Shown here: positions 19,508-28,607 of the stretch, piece by piece | Position numbering within the stretch: position 1 is the first letter of the stretch | Layout: every line of letters begins with the position of its first letter | NCBI GenBank assembly: GCA_016709765.1 | Contig: JADJMD010000012.1 | Location: 310,001 to 374,000 of the forward strand | Reading direction: 5' to 3' | Source of the DNA: Ignavibacteriales bacterium | GTDB lineage: Bacteria > Bacteroidota > Ignavibacteria > Ignavibacteriales > Ignavibacteriaceae | DNA: 64,000 bases | Made by a program: the position numbers and the translations under genes | Notes under the pieces: generated by a model | What the model was told of the DNA's origin: nothing | Database searches by the model: none | The model's input: the letters and a program-made list of their open reading frames with translations, nothing else

Positions 19508-21478
19508 TTACTGCGGTGCATCAGCTGTATACTTTTGTTTAACTGAATCAGAAGTTTCAATATCTTTCTCACCAGAAATTCTTTGTGCTAAAGATTTTCC
19601 ATCAAGCTTGTGAAATTCTAAAACTTCCAGTGGAGTACCACATTCTGGATATTCTTTTAATCCAAGGTTTATAAATTCTTTTCCAGTAATTTCACCAATT
19701 TCCACTAAAGCATTTATCAACCTATCACCAAGTCCCCCAATTGCAGAATGATCTTCAAGCACATATATCTTTTTCTGATCTGCAACAATTATTTTCAACC
19801 AATCTTTATCAATCTTATTTAACCATGGCATATTAATTACTTTTAAACCAAAGCCAATTTTTTTAAGATAATCAGAAGCACTAAGAGCTTCGTGCAGCAT
19901 GACTGGACCATAACTAAATAGAATTGCATCTTTTCCTTTAGTTAATTCTGTTCCGTGTCCAACTTTAAATTTATAATCATTTGGAAGCTCAATTTTTTCA
20001 GGTGATGGACCAATCACCAATCTTAACATACAATTTTCATCAGCCTGATTAACGCAATATTCTGTTGCCCATTTCGTCTCTTCACCATTGCAGGGTTGTA
20101 TGATTGTAATATTTGGCAATGCACCAAATAGCGAAATGTCTCTAACACTTTGATGTGATTTCCCCGGCCCTGCAGGAATCATTCCTGAAAAATGACAAGT
20201 ATAAATTACTTTAGTTTTTTCTCCTGCATTATTGTAAATCTGTTCATTAGCACGAGCTGCAAGAAAACTCGCAAAGGTATTTACAACTGGGACCAAACCC
20301 ATTCTTGCTAATCCACCAGCCATAGAAACCATATCTTGTTCAGCAATTCCATTTTCAATAAATCTATCAGGATAAGTTTTTTCAAAATTACGGAGTTTAC
20401 AATCAGCAGAAAGATCTCCATCCAATAACACTAATTTTTTATTTGTCTTTGCAATCTCCACTAGGGCTTCTCCATAAGCTTCTGTAACGAATTCTTTGTC
20501 AGATTTTGTAACAAATTTACCTTCCGCTTCATTTATTGGGATTTCTATTTTTCCAATTCCCAAATCACTGGAAAGCTTATAAATCCTTTCTGCTAATTCA
20601 GCTAAACCTTTAATGTAGCTTTCATCATCTGGAGCACCAGAGTGCCATTTGTAAAGTGTCTTTCCTTCAAAAGTTTCTGTCAGAGGCTTTTCCATAAATG
20701 ATACTCCCCTCCCTTTAATTGTATCGGCGATTATCATCTTAGGCTTATCTGTAACTTTTTTAAGATTATCAAAAGTTTTTTTAAGAACATTGTAATCGTG
20801 CCCATTAATTCTAACAACATACCATCCAAATGATTCAACTTTTTTTTCAACATCTTCAATATTATTTACATCAGCCACAAGCATATCAGTTTGATATTTA
20901 TTGTGATCCATAATTGCTGTAATGTTACTTACTTTTTGGTGCGCCGTTGCCTGCAGTGATTCATAAATTTGTCCTTCCTGAAATTCACCATCTCCTGTAA
21001 GAACGTAAACGTGTCCTTTATTCTTCAGATAGTTTTTTGCCCATGCAAAACCTTTTCCTTTAGATATTCCCATACCAAGTGAGCCGGTACTTGCTTCAAT
21101 TCCATTTTGTCTAACTTCCGGATGACCATCAAGACCGTGTAATCTTCTTAACATTAATAATTTCTGTTCGGGAATAATTCCAAGCGCATAAAATATCGAG
21201 TACAATCCAGGAACATCATGACCTTTTGAAGAGAAATAAATGTCACGATCAGGTGAATCAAATCCAACTTCAAAAACATTCATTTCGTTTAAGTATAGAT
21301 AAGTTGTAATATCCATGGCACTTAAACTGGAGCCAAGATGTCCTGAGCCTGCTTTTTTGACTGCAACAAGTGTGTTGTATCTGCACATATCTGCAAACAA
21401 CTCCATTTTTGTTGCCCAGTTGTCCTCGTTCGATTTTACTTTATCAAACTCTGATTTTTTTATTAGATTGTATTGCAC
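19508..21478 (-). CDS. Transketolase
   Basis: 656 residues, single-chain transketolase-type enzyme, exchanging two-carbon units between sugar phosphates with thiamine diphosphate. The cofactor site is GDGEFQEGQIYES (about 160-172). Early residues KKAGSGHLGSSLS and FSSKGHDVPGLYS and the second-half GIAEQDMVSMAGGLARMG are typical. I use the GTG at 21478, with GGAG about seven bases upstream; an ATG at 21480 in another frame overlaps it. A hairpin with a T-run lies ~125 bp upstream on the same strand and may be a leader terminator. Confidence 0.9.
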   Translation of the reverse strand: MQYNLIKKSEFDKVKSNEDNWATKMELFADMCRYNTLVAVKKAGSGHLGSSLSAMDITTYLYLNEMNVFEVGFDSPDRDIYFSSKGHDVPGLYSIFYALGIIPEQKLLMLRRLHGLDGHPEVRQNGIEASTGSLGMGISKGKGFAWAKNYLKNKGHVYVLTGDGEFQEGQIYESLQATAHQKVSNITAIMDHNKYQTDMLVADVNNIEDVEKKVESFGWYVVRINGHDYNVLKKTFDNLKKVTDKPKMIIADTIKGRGVSFMEKPLTETFEGKTLYKWHSGAPDDESYIKGLAELAERIYKLSSDLGIGKIEIPINEAEGKFVTKSDKEFVTEAYGEALVEIAKTNKKLVLLDGDLSADCKLRNFEKTYPDRFIENGIAEQDMVSMAGGLARMGLVPVVNTFASFLAARANEQIYNNAGEKTKVIYTCHFSGMIPAGPGKSHQSVRDISLFGALPNITIIQPCNGEETKWATEYCVNQADENCMLRLVIGPSPEKIELPNDYKFKVGHGTELTKGKDAILFSYGPVMLHEALSASDYLKKIGFGLKVINMPWLNKIDKDWLKIIVADQKKIYVLEDHSAIGGLGDRLINALVEIGEITGKEFINLGLKEYPECGTPLEVLEFHKLDGKSLAQRISGEKDIETSDSVKQKYTADAPQ

Positions 21479-21599
21479 ATCAAACTCCGATTGTTATCAT
21501 TACTTAAAAAGCGGAAATACTGTGAGAAAAATATTACTATCTTTTGAAAAAAGATAATTAAGAAATTATTAAGTGATTAATGACATCTGAACTTTAAAA

Positions 21600-21680
21600 T
21601 AAAAAACCCGGTAACCGAAGCCACCGGGTGCGTCCTAACAAAAGGTCTGGGGGTTAACCTTCTGCTAGCGACATTCCAAA
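21600..21680 (-). promoter_or_regulatory. UUCG-loop hairpin with T-run upstream of transketolase (possible attenuator or small RNA end)
   Basis: Read on the minus strand, ACCCGGTGGC-UUCG-GTTACCGGGT (21629-21606) forms a 10-bp stem capped by a UUCG tetraloop and is followed by a run of T. That is a strong rho-independent terminator pointing towards the transketolase gene, 125 bp away. Upstream of it the segment with TAGCAGAAGGTTAACC and CCTTTTGTTAGGACG (21668-21630) is unusually G/C-rich for this gap. It could be a leader that controls transketolase or the 3' end of a small RNA. I do not recognise a known riboswitch class. Confidence 0.5.
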
Positions 21681-21802
21681 CTTAAACCAGAATTTTCTAT
21701 TAGTCAAGAGTTTTAGTAGATAAACAGTGTGAAAATCACAATTTTATTGTTACCACTGAAAAATATTTTGTTAAAATAAACTATGAACAATCAGCAAAAG
21801 AA

Positions 21803-22486
21803 ATGATTATCTCAAATCCAAAACCAGAATTACAAAGTTATTCTTCTGATTTTAAAAAACTATTAACATTCGTGATTGTTCTAAGCTTAATAACCATATT
21901 CTATAATATTGCAGAAGGTGTTGTTTCTATTATATTTGGTTTGGATGATGAAACTCTTGCCTTATTTGGATTTGGATTAGACAGCTTTGTTGAAGTGATT
22001 TCCGGAATTGGAATTTTTCATTTGATTATTAGAATGAAACGAAATCCGGTTGAACGAAGGGACAATTTTGAACGAACAGCTTTAAAAGTAACAGGCTATA
22101 GTTTTTATATTCTTGCAGCGGGACTTGTAGTTGCTTCAATATTATTAATTAAAAACAATATAAAACCAGAAACTACTACTGTTGGAATTGTTATTTCCAT
22201 AATTTCAATAATCACAATGTATGCACTTATCTATTATAAATTAAAAGTAGGAAATAAATTAAACTCCGATGCGATAATTGCTGATGCTAACTGCACAAAA
22301 ACTTGTTTTTACCTGTCATTTATATTATTGGCTTCAAGTTTAAGTTATGAGATTTTAAAGATAGGATATTTGGATATCGCAGGCTCGCTTGGAGTTGCGT
22401 ACTTTGCTTTTAAAGAAGGAAAAGAAGCCATTAAAAAATCTAAAAGCGAAAAACTATCTTGTTCCTGTAAAGACGATTGCCATTAG
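21803..22486 (+). CDS. CDF-like cation transporter membrane protein
   Basis: 227 residues with five or six membrane segments. The start of the membrane part, YNIAEGVVSIIFG...LALFGFGLDSFVEVISG, resembles TM1-TM2 of cation diffusion facilitator proteins, where the Asp and nearby residues bind the metal. The end carries a Cys/His tail (CSCKDDCH) that could bind metal. It has no long cytosolic domain, so it fits the short CDF-like group. It overlaps pdxJ tail to tail by 4 bp. The metal is unknown. Confidence 0.72.
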   Translation: MIISNPKPELQSYSSDFKKLLTFVIVLSLITIFYNIAEGVVSIIFGLDDETLALFGFGLDSFVEVISGIGIFHLIIRMKRNPVERRDNFERTALKVTGYSFYILAAGLVVASILLIKNNIKPETTTVGIVISIISIITMYALIYYKLKVGNKLNSDAIIADANCTKTCFYLSFILLASSLSYEILKIGYLDIAGSLGVAYFAFKEGKEAIKKSKSEKLSCSCKDDCH

Positions 22487-23199
22487 CCTTTTCTAATCAG
22501 CTCAAACATTTCTTGAACTGCTTGTTTAATTCCTACAAAAACAGCGCGGGCAATAATTGAATGCCCGATACTTACTTCATCAATATCGCTTAACTCTCTA
22601 AATATTTTTATGTTATGATAATCTAAACCATGGCCCGCATTTACTCCCAAACCTAATTTTTTTGCGTGTTTAACTGCAGTTCTGATTATTTCCAATTCAT
22701 CGAATTGTTCTTCTTCTGATTTTGCATTTGCAAAAACTCCAGTATGAATTTCTATAAAATCACTCTCGATTTCAGCAGCGGCATCAATCTGTTTTAAATC
22801 TGGTTCGATAAATATTGAAACTTCGATATCATATTTGTGCAACTCTTGAATTGTTTCTTTCATTAAAGAAATATTATCAATTACGTTTATTCCACCTTCA
22901 GTAGTTAGTTCTTGCCTTTTTTCAGGAACTAATGTTGCTAGTTCAGGACCAACATCGCATGCAATTTTAATTATTTCCTCAGTCGCAGCCATTTCAAGAT
23001 CAAGTTTTGTTGTGATGAGCTCGCGCAACAATCTTACATCTCTTTCATTTATATGTCTTCTATCTTCACGTAAGTGAACAACAATTCCATCTATCCCAGC
23101 TTGCTCAGCAATTAATGCGGCAGTTACAGGATCTGGTTGAATTTCTGCACGTGCATTTCTAAGAGTTGCTATGTGATCTATATTTAATGATAGTTTCAT
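22483..23199 (-). CDS. pdxJ: Pyridoxine 5'-phosphate synthase
   Basis: 238 residues, full length. The start MKLSLNIDHIATLRNAR, the HLREDRRHI segment near 42 and GVNAGHGLDYHNI near 190-205 are classic PdxJ features. The enzyme joins 1-deoxyxylulose-5-phosphate and 3-amino-1-hydroxyacetone phosphate in the DXP-dependent vitamin B6 route. The CPBP protease gene ends up upstream on the same strand, 9 bp away, so they may share a transcript. Confidence 0.95.
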   Translation of the reverse strand: MKLSLNIDHIATLRNARAEIQPDPVTAALIAEQAGIDGIVVHLREDRRHINERDVRLLRELITTKLDLEMAATEEIIKIACDVGPELATLVPEKRQELTTEGGINVIDNISLMKETIQELHKYDIEVSIFIEPDLKQIDAAAEIESDFIEIHTGVFANAKSEEEQFDELEIIRTAVKHAKKLGLGVNAGHGLDYHNIKIFRELSDIDEVSIGHSIIARAVFVGIKQAVQEMFELIRKG

Positions 23200-23208
23200 T
23201 TTATAATC

Positions 23209-24000
23209 CTAAAATATTTGCCTGATAATATTTATAAGTGACGCAATTCCTATACCGTAATCATTAGCTCTAAAGCGCAAAGAAGAAATTATATCGATCG
23301 AAAACATTACACCAATATGAATTATTACACAATAATAAAACGAACGGGTTCTTAAAGCAAGAATGCCAAGCGCAATCCCACCAAAGATAGCTCCAAAGGT
23401 TTCTAAAAAAGGTTTACCGTTATGCAAAATTACAAAAGGAATCATTTGGATTAACACTGAGTAATACCCAAACTTTTTTTCCAATCCAAATAACATAAAC
23501 CCACGCCAAATAAATTCCCAAGCAAACATGTAAAGAAGCATTCCCGCTTCATAAATCAGCAAAATATTCCAATTAGATTTTGCACCTGTTAGATGAGGAT
23601 ACTTTTCTGCAAACTCTGGAGTAGAAGAGACAAACCAAACAAGAGTGATCATTACAAATAAAAAAATAATAGAGAATAATAACCCTGTTTTCACATCGCC
23701 AAACTGTAATCCAAAATCTTTTAGCTTTTCCCTAAACCCAAACTTGATTATTAAAACTCCGAGAACAAAGAAAGTAAAGAAATCACCCACAAACCAATAA
23801 ATGTATTCTATCAGATACGGATCGGAATAATTCTGAAAACTCTCAAAAAGATTTGCTCTAAAAAATCTTCGAGAGGTAAAATAGAATGATATTGTTTGTA
23901 GAATAGCAACTGATAGAAAAATTGTTATAACTTTTTTATCAAGTGTTTTAACTACACAAATTAGGTTCTTTAATTCCGTTTTTAGGTTATTCTTAATCAA
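23209..24000 (-). CDS. CPBP-family intramembrane metalloprotease
   Basis: 263 residues with about eight membrane segments. The CPBP (Abi/CAAX-protease) motifs are WEFIWRGFML (motif 1, the E-x3-R part; the first of the usual two Glu is Trp), a conserved His in VILHNGKP (motif 2) and the C-terminal HIG. The family includes CAAX prenyl proteases and bacteriocin-immunity proteins. The target here is unknown. It is 9 bp upstream of pdxJ. Confidence 0.8.
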   Translation of the reverse strand: MIKNNLKTELKNLICVVKTLDKKVITIFLSVAILQTISFYFTSRRFFRANLFESFQNYSDPYLIEYIYWFVGDFFTFFVLGVLIIKFGFREKLKDFGLQFGDVKTGLLFSIIFLFVMITLVWFVSSTPEFAEKYPHLTGAKSNWNILLIYEAGMLLYMFAWEFIWRGFMLFGLEKKFGYYSVLIQMIPFVILHNGKPFLETFGAIFGGIALGILALRTRSFYYCVIIHIGVMFSIDIISSLRFRANDYGIGIASLINIIRQIF

Positions 24001-24064
24001 ATCACAAAAGCTTATTATTTTATCCCAAAATTAAGCATTTTAAATCACACCAAAATGTAAAATC

Positions 24065-24093
24065 TTGACAAAATTTTTAATCCTGCCTATATT
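24065..24093 (+). promoter_or_regulatory. Sigma-70 type promoter of groESL
   Basis: TTGACA (24065-24070), a 17-bp spacer, then TATATT (24088-24093): a near-consensus housekeeping promoter. The -10 box runs directly into the CIRCE operator. It suggests that this organism uses E. coli-like -35/-10 boxes at this promoter rather than the Bacteroides-type -33/-7. Confidence 0.85.
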
Positions 24094-24118
24094 AGCACTC
24101 GTCTTTTAAGAGTGCTAA
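24092..24118 (+). promoter_or_regulatory. CIRCE operator (HrcA binding site)
   Basis: TTAGCACTC (24092-24100), 9-bp spacer, GAGTGCTAA (24110-24118): an exact CIRCE inverted repeat. It overlaps the end of the -10 box and the expected transcription start, so HrcA would block initiation and heat stress would relieve it. hrcA itself is not in the window. Confidence 0.97.
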
Positions 24119-24152
24119 TCAAATTAAATTTATTAAATAAAAGGAGCGAAAA

Positions 24153-24452
24153 ATGAGCGAAATCAAATTAAAACCACTCGGTGATAGAGTTGTTGTACAA
24201 CCAGCTGCTGCTGAAGAAAAGACTGCAGGCGGTATTATTCTTCCTGATACTGTTAAGGAGAAACCAGTTGAAGGGACCGTTGTTGCAGTTGGCCCAGGAA
24301 AAATTGCTGACGATGGTAAAGCTATCAAAATGGAAGTAAAAGTTGGCGATAAGGTTCTTTATGGTAAATACAGTGGAACTGAAGTTAGCATTAAGGGTGA
24401 AGAATATTTGATAATGCGCGAAAGCGATATCTTCGGAATTTTAAGTAAGTAA
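24153..24452 (+). CDS. groES: Co-chaperonin GroES
   Basis: 99 residues, full length. The start KLKPLGDRVVVQPAAAEE, the mobile loop EKTAGGIILPDT and the end EYLIMRESDIFGILSK are standard GroES features. It caps the GroEL barrel during protein folding in the cytoplasm. The ribosome site AAAGGAG lies just upstream. It is first in a two-gene operon with groEL (29 bp gap) under CIRCE control. Confidence 0.98.
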   Translation: MSEIKLKPLGDRVVVQPAAAEEKTAGGIILPDTVKEKPVEGTVVAVGPGKIADDGKAIKMEVKVGDKVLYGKYSGTEVSIKGEEYLIMRESDIFGILSK

Positions 24453-24481
24453 ATAATAACAAAAATTAGAGGAAATAAATT

Positions 24482-26119
24482 ATGGCTAAACTAATTGTAT
24501 ATGATGCAGATGCTCGCACTGGCTTAAAAGCTGGTGTGGACAAATTAGCAAATGCAGTTAAAGTTACTTTAGGTCCAAAAGGACGTAACGTAATTTTAGA
24601 AAAAAAATTCGGTGCACCAACTGTTACTAAAGATGGTGTTTCTGTTGCAAAAGAAATTGAACTTGATGACCCGATTGAAAATATGGGTGCTCAAATGGTT
24701 CGCGAAGTTGCATCTAAAACGAGTGATGTCGCTGGTGATGGAACAACGACAGCAACTGTTCTTGCACAAGCGATTTATCGTGAAGGTTTAAAAAACGTAA
24801 CTGCCGGTGCTAATCCTATGGATTTGAAACGTGGAATTGATTTAGCAGTTACTAAAGTTATTGAGTACTTAAAATCTGTTAGCAAAGAAGTTGAAGGAAG
24901 AAATGAAATAGCTCAGGTTGGATCGATTTCAGCTAATAATGATAAATCAATTGGTGATCTTATTGCAGATGCTATGGAAAAAGTTGGTAAAGATGGAGTT
25001 ATTACTGTTGAAGAAAGCAAATCTGCTGAAACAGTTTTAGATGTTGTAGAAGGTATGCAATTCGATCGTGGTTACATTTCTCCTTACTTCGTAACAGATA
25101 CAGAATCTATGGAAACAGTTTTGGAAGATCCATACATCCTTATTCACGACAAGAAGATCTCAGCTATGAAAGATCTACTTCCAGTGCTTGAAAAAGTTGC
25201 ACAACAAGGTAAAGCAATGGTAATAATTGCTGAAGATCTTGAAGGCGAAGCTCTAGCAACGTTAGTAGTAAATAAAATTCGCGGAACTCTAAAAGTTGCT
25301 GCAGTTAAAGCACCTGGATTTGGTGATAGAAGAAAAGCTATGTTGGAAGATATTGCTGTACTTACAAGTGGTACCGTAATTTCTGAAGAACAAGGTTACA
25401 AACTTGAAAACGCTACCTTAGAATATTTAGGTAGAGCTAAAAAAGTTGTAATCGATAAAGATAACACTACAATTGTTGAAGGTTCCGGTAAAACTGAAAA
25501 CATCAAAAAGAGAATTAATGAAATTAAGGCTCAGATCGATAAATCAACATCTGATTACGATAAAGAAAAATTACAGGAAAGACTTGCAAAACTTTCAGGT
25601 GGAGTAGCAGTTCTAAAAATTGGTGCTTCTACAGAAATCGAAATGAAAGAAAAGAAAGCAAGAGTTGAAGACGCTTTACATGCAACGCGAGCTGCAGTTG
25701 AAGAAGGAATTGTTGCAGGTGGTGGAGTTGCTTTAGTTAGAGCCTCAAATGTTCTTGATAAACTAAAGGGCGAAAATCCTGATCAGACAACCGGAATTAA
25801 AATTGTACAGAAAGCGCTTGAAGAACCATTAAAACAAATTGTTGAAAATGCGGGAATTGAAGGTTCAGTTGTTCTTTGGAAAGTTAAAGAAGGTAAAGAT
25901 GATTTTGGATTTAACGCAGCTACTGAAAAGTATGAGAACTTGATTAAAGCTGGTGTAATCGACCCAACTAAGGTTACAAGAACAGCTCTTGAAAATGCTG
26001 CCTCAGTATCTTCTTTATTAATTACAACTGAAGCGGTAGTATTCGAGAAGAAAGAGAGAGAACCAAATATGCCAGCTATGCCTCCTGGAGGAATGGGTGG
26101 TATGGACGGAATGTACTAA
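24482..26119 (+). CDS. groEL: Chaperonin GroEL
   Basis: 545 residues, full length. Landmarks are VTLGPKGRNVILEKKFG, DGVSVAKEIEL, the ATP site AGDGTTTATVLAQ and the Gly-Met-rich tail ending PPGGMGGMDGMY. It forms the ATP-driven folding barrel with GroES. A terminator follows at 26143. No oddities seen. Confidence 0.98.
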   Translation: MAKLIVYDADARTGLKAGVDKLANAVKVTLGPKGRNVILEKKFGAPTVTKDGVSVAKEIELDDPIENMGAQMVREVASKTSDVAGDGTTTATVLAQAIYREGLKNVTAGANPMDLKRGIDLAVTKVIEYLKSVSKEVEGRNEIAQVGSISANNDKSIGDLIADAMEKVGKDGVITVEESKSAETVLDVVEGMQFDRGYISPYFVTDTESMETVLEDPYILIHDKKISAMKDLLPVLEKVAQQGKAMVIIAEDLEGEALATLVVNKIRGTLKVAAVKAPGFGDRRKAMLEDIAVLTSGTVISEEQGYKLENATLEYLGRAKKVVIDKDNTTIVEGSGKTENIKKRINEIKAQIDKSTSDYDKEKLQERLAKLSGGVAVLKIGASTEIEMKEKKARVEDALHATRAAVEEGIVAGGGVALVRASNVLDKLKGENPDQTTGIKIVQKALEEPLKQIVENAGIEGSVVLWKVKEGKDDFGFNAATEKYENLIKAGVIDPTKVTRTALENAASVSSLLITTEAVVFEKKEREPNMPAMPPGGMGGMDGMY

Positions 26120-26142
26120 AATTTAATTCTGTTATTTTTACA

Positions 26143-26169
26143 AGGCGAGGTTTTCCCTCGCCTTTTTTG
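26143..26169 (+). terminator. Rho-independent terminator after groEL
   Basis: Perfect stem AGGCGAGG (26143-26150) / CCTCGCCT (26156-26163) with loop TTTTC and a following T-run. Confidence 0.92.
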
Positions 26170-26253
26170 TTTTAAATCCAACATAATTTGGTGGCAAGGT
26201 ATTTGAATAATTCCTCTAAAATGGTTTTTATCATTCATTTTAGTAGTAATTAA

Positions 26254-28545
26254 ATGAAATCAAATATTCCGAATGATTTGAAATCTAAAGAAATACTCGC
26301 AAGGGGAGTAAAATCTTCAGATATCTTAAAAGGAAATTCAAATCAGATGAATCCGGGAAGTGGAAATTACTTCCTAAATCCAAGTAAATTTGAAATACTT
26401 TCAGTAAAGATGTTTAATCTTGAGGAAAGTCTACAATCACAAAAACGCACCTATCTTTTGCAGTTTGATCAAACTCGTACAAGTTATATCGCAGCGGAAA
26501 TAACAATCAAAAATCCTGTTCTAAATATAAACAGATCAGTTTTGAATGGTTTAACAATTTGGTATTTGGAGGATGAAGAAGTTGGAAGAAACAATTTTAA
26601 TCTGGAATTGAAAAAAGATTGGGAGCTTGTGGAGTTTGTTCAGAGTTGGGGAACACCTTTACCAGGTTTTTGGAAGCAAGGAGAAGGAAGGGTTGAAGTT
26701 TTACTCGATAATAATTTAATACTCAAACAAGTTTTTCAGATTGGTGATGCGGAGATAATTGATTTTACAAATGAAGTAAGTATTGGTTGCGAAAACTCAA
26801 ATAAACTGATTACACAACAACCCAAAAAAATTGAGCATCTTAACCAAACATTAACTGGTAATGTTTCTCTTCCCTCTTTATTTGAAGAGTTTGATAATTA
26901 CATCGGATTAAAAAGTGTTAAACAATCCTTAAAAGATTTTATTACATATTTAGATTTTGTTAACGAACGGAAAAAACAGGGCGTTGAAACCGATGAGAGT
27001 ATTTCGGCTAACTGTATTTTCTTAGGTAATCCTGGAACGGGAAAAACATCAATTGCTCGATTACTAGGAAAATTTTTTAAATCCATCGGAATCTTAGAAA
27101 ATGGTCATGTTGTTGAAGTTGATAGATCACAATTGATTGGTGAATACATTGGCGAAACTGCTCAGAAAACTGACAAAGTGATTAATCAGGCTTTGGGTGG
27201 AATTCTGTTTATTGATGAAGCATACTCCTTGAAAAGAGATTACAGTAGCCAAGATTTTGGGCAAGAAGCTATTGATATAATTCTTAAACGGATGGAAGAT
27301 TATAATAATAAGTTTTTTGTTATTGCTGCTGGTTATCCTGATTTAATGCAGAATTTTTTGGAATCAAATCCAGGATTGAAATCCAGATTTACCCATTACT
27401 TTACATTTGAGGATTATTCAGTAAATGAGCTAACAGAAATTTTTAAAATTTTTGCAAACAAAGAAAAATATTCAATTTCGGAAGAAACTGAATTATCATT
27501 AACTGAAAAACTTAAAAATATTAATGGTCAAAATGACAAAGCTTTTGGTAATGCAAGATTTGTTAGAAATCTTTTTAATCAATCCAAAATAGAATTAAGT
27601 AAACGCTATCAATTGCTAGATGAAGGTGAAAAAGATTTTTACACTTTAAATACTTTAACACAAGATGATATACAAACAGCAATTGCGATTTTAGGAAATA
27701 GAACTGATAAAGATACTTTAGAAAAAAGAGTTGATAAATATTTAAACGAAATTAATCAGCTTGTTGGGCTTGATGACGTTAAAATAACTTTTAACAAAAT
27801 AATCGCATCACTTAAAGTTGATAGACTAAAAAAAGAAAGATCAATCGCTTCAATACATAAAAACTTAAATTCATTTTTCATTGCTGAACAAGGCTCTGGC
27901 ACTACAACCGTCGCACGACTCTTTGCAAAAAGTTTGCGGGAATTAGAACGTTTAAGCAAAGGGCAATTAGTTGAAATAGATGGTTCGACGTTTTATGGCT
28001 TAAATAAAATCGATGCTTACTTAATGATTGATGAATTATTCAAGAAATTGTTAGGTAACGTCATACTTGTAAATGATGTTTCAGCCGCATTGCAATGCAC
28101 AAATGATTTTAGTGACTCATTGTTGCAATACTTTTTGAAAAAACTCTATTTGATAAGTGATGATGTAGTAGCAATTTTTTCTGGGAATAAGGAAGAAATT
28201 GAAACACTAATTAATAACTTTCCAGTTTTAGGAAATCAATTTCCAAACGTATTTAATTTTGAACCTTACACAACAAGACATTTGTTGGAAATTGCGTTAA
28301 ATATTTGTCAAAAAAATAATTACCAGCTTGATGAAGGTGCATGGCAGCAAATGCTGGAATTAATAGTTGAGCTAAAAAAAGAAACTCGTAAGAATTTTTA
28401 TAATTCAAGAACGATAAAGGAAATAATCTTTAAAGCAATTTCATTTCAGGAAAATAGAATTTTATCCACTACAGATATTAATGAGAGCGATTTGATGATG
28501 ATAACATTTGATGATCTTACAGAACTGCGTTCTTCAGGAATTTAA
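26254..28545 (+). CDS. Double-AAA ATPase (CbbX/SpoVK-like) with degenerate second domain
   Basis: 763 residues in three parts. Residues ~40-170 are a beta-rich domain I do not recognise. Residues ~215-455 are an AAA domain of the CbbX/SpoVK/EccA type with Walker A GNPGTGKT (258-265), Walker B GGILFIDEAYSL (315-326) and an arginine near LKSRF (375-379). Residues ~500-755 repeat the fold (NQLVGLDDVK) but have lost catalysis: Walker A is EQGSGTTT (no Lys) and Walker B is ILVNDVS (Asp-Glu replaced by Asn-Asp). The protein probably forms an ATP-driven hexamer or mixed ring acting on an unknown client. It stands 62 bp before an ABC exporter operon on the same strand. Confidence 0.85.
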   Translation: MKSNIPNDLKSKEILARGVKSSDILKGNSNQMNPGSGNYFLNPSKFEILSVKMFNLEESLQSQKRTYLLQFDQTRTSYIAAEITIKNPVLNINRSVLNGLTIWYLEDEEVGRNNFNLELKKDWELVEFVQSWGTPLPGFWKQGEGRVEVLLDNNLILKQVFQIGDAEIIDFTNEVSIGCENSNKLITQQPKKIEHLNQTLTGNVSLPSLFEEFDNYIGLKSVKQSLKDFITYLDFVNERKKQGVETDESISANCIFLGNPGTGKTSIARLLGKFFKSIGILENGHVVEVDRSQLIGEYIGETAQKTDKVINQALGGILFIDEAYSLKRDYSSQDFGQEAIDIILKRMEDYNNKFFVIAAGYPDLMQNFLESNPGLKSRFTHYFTFEDYSVNELTEIFKIFANKEKYSISEETELSLTEKLKNINGQNDKAFGNARFVRNLFNQSKIELSKRYQLLDEGEKDFYTLNTLTQDDIQTAIAILGNRTDKDTLEKRVDKYLNEINQLVGLDDVKITFNKIIASLKVDRLKKERSIASIHKNLNSFFIAEQGSGTTTVARLFAKSLRELERLSKGQLVEIDGSTFYGLNKIDAYLMIDELFKKLLGNVILVNDVSAALQCTNDFSDSLLQYFLKKLYLISDDVVAIFSGNKEEIETLINNFPVLGNQFPNVFNFEPYTTRHLLEIALNICQKNNYQLDEGAWQQMLELIVELKKETRKNFYNSRTIKEIIFKAISFQENRILSTTDINESDLMMITFDDLTELRSSGI

Positions 28546-28607
28546 TATTGAGCATTATCTGCTTTATATTTCTTGTGGCTCGATTTTATTAATTATTACT
28601 TAAGACA

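Noticed and set aside
21606..21680. c-di-GMP, TPP or preQ1 riboswitch
   Set aside because: The short word GGACGCA recalls c-di-GMP riboswitches but the rest of the consensus is missing; TPP and preQ1 cores are also absent.
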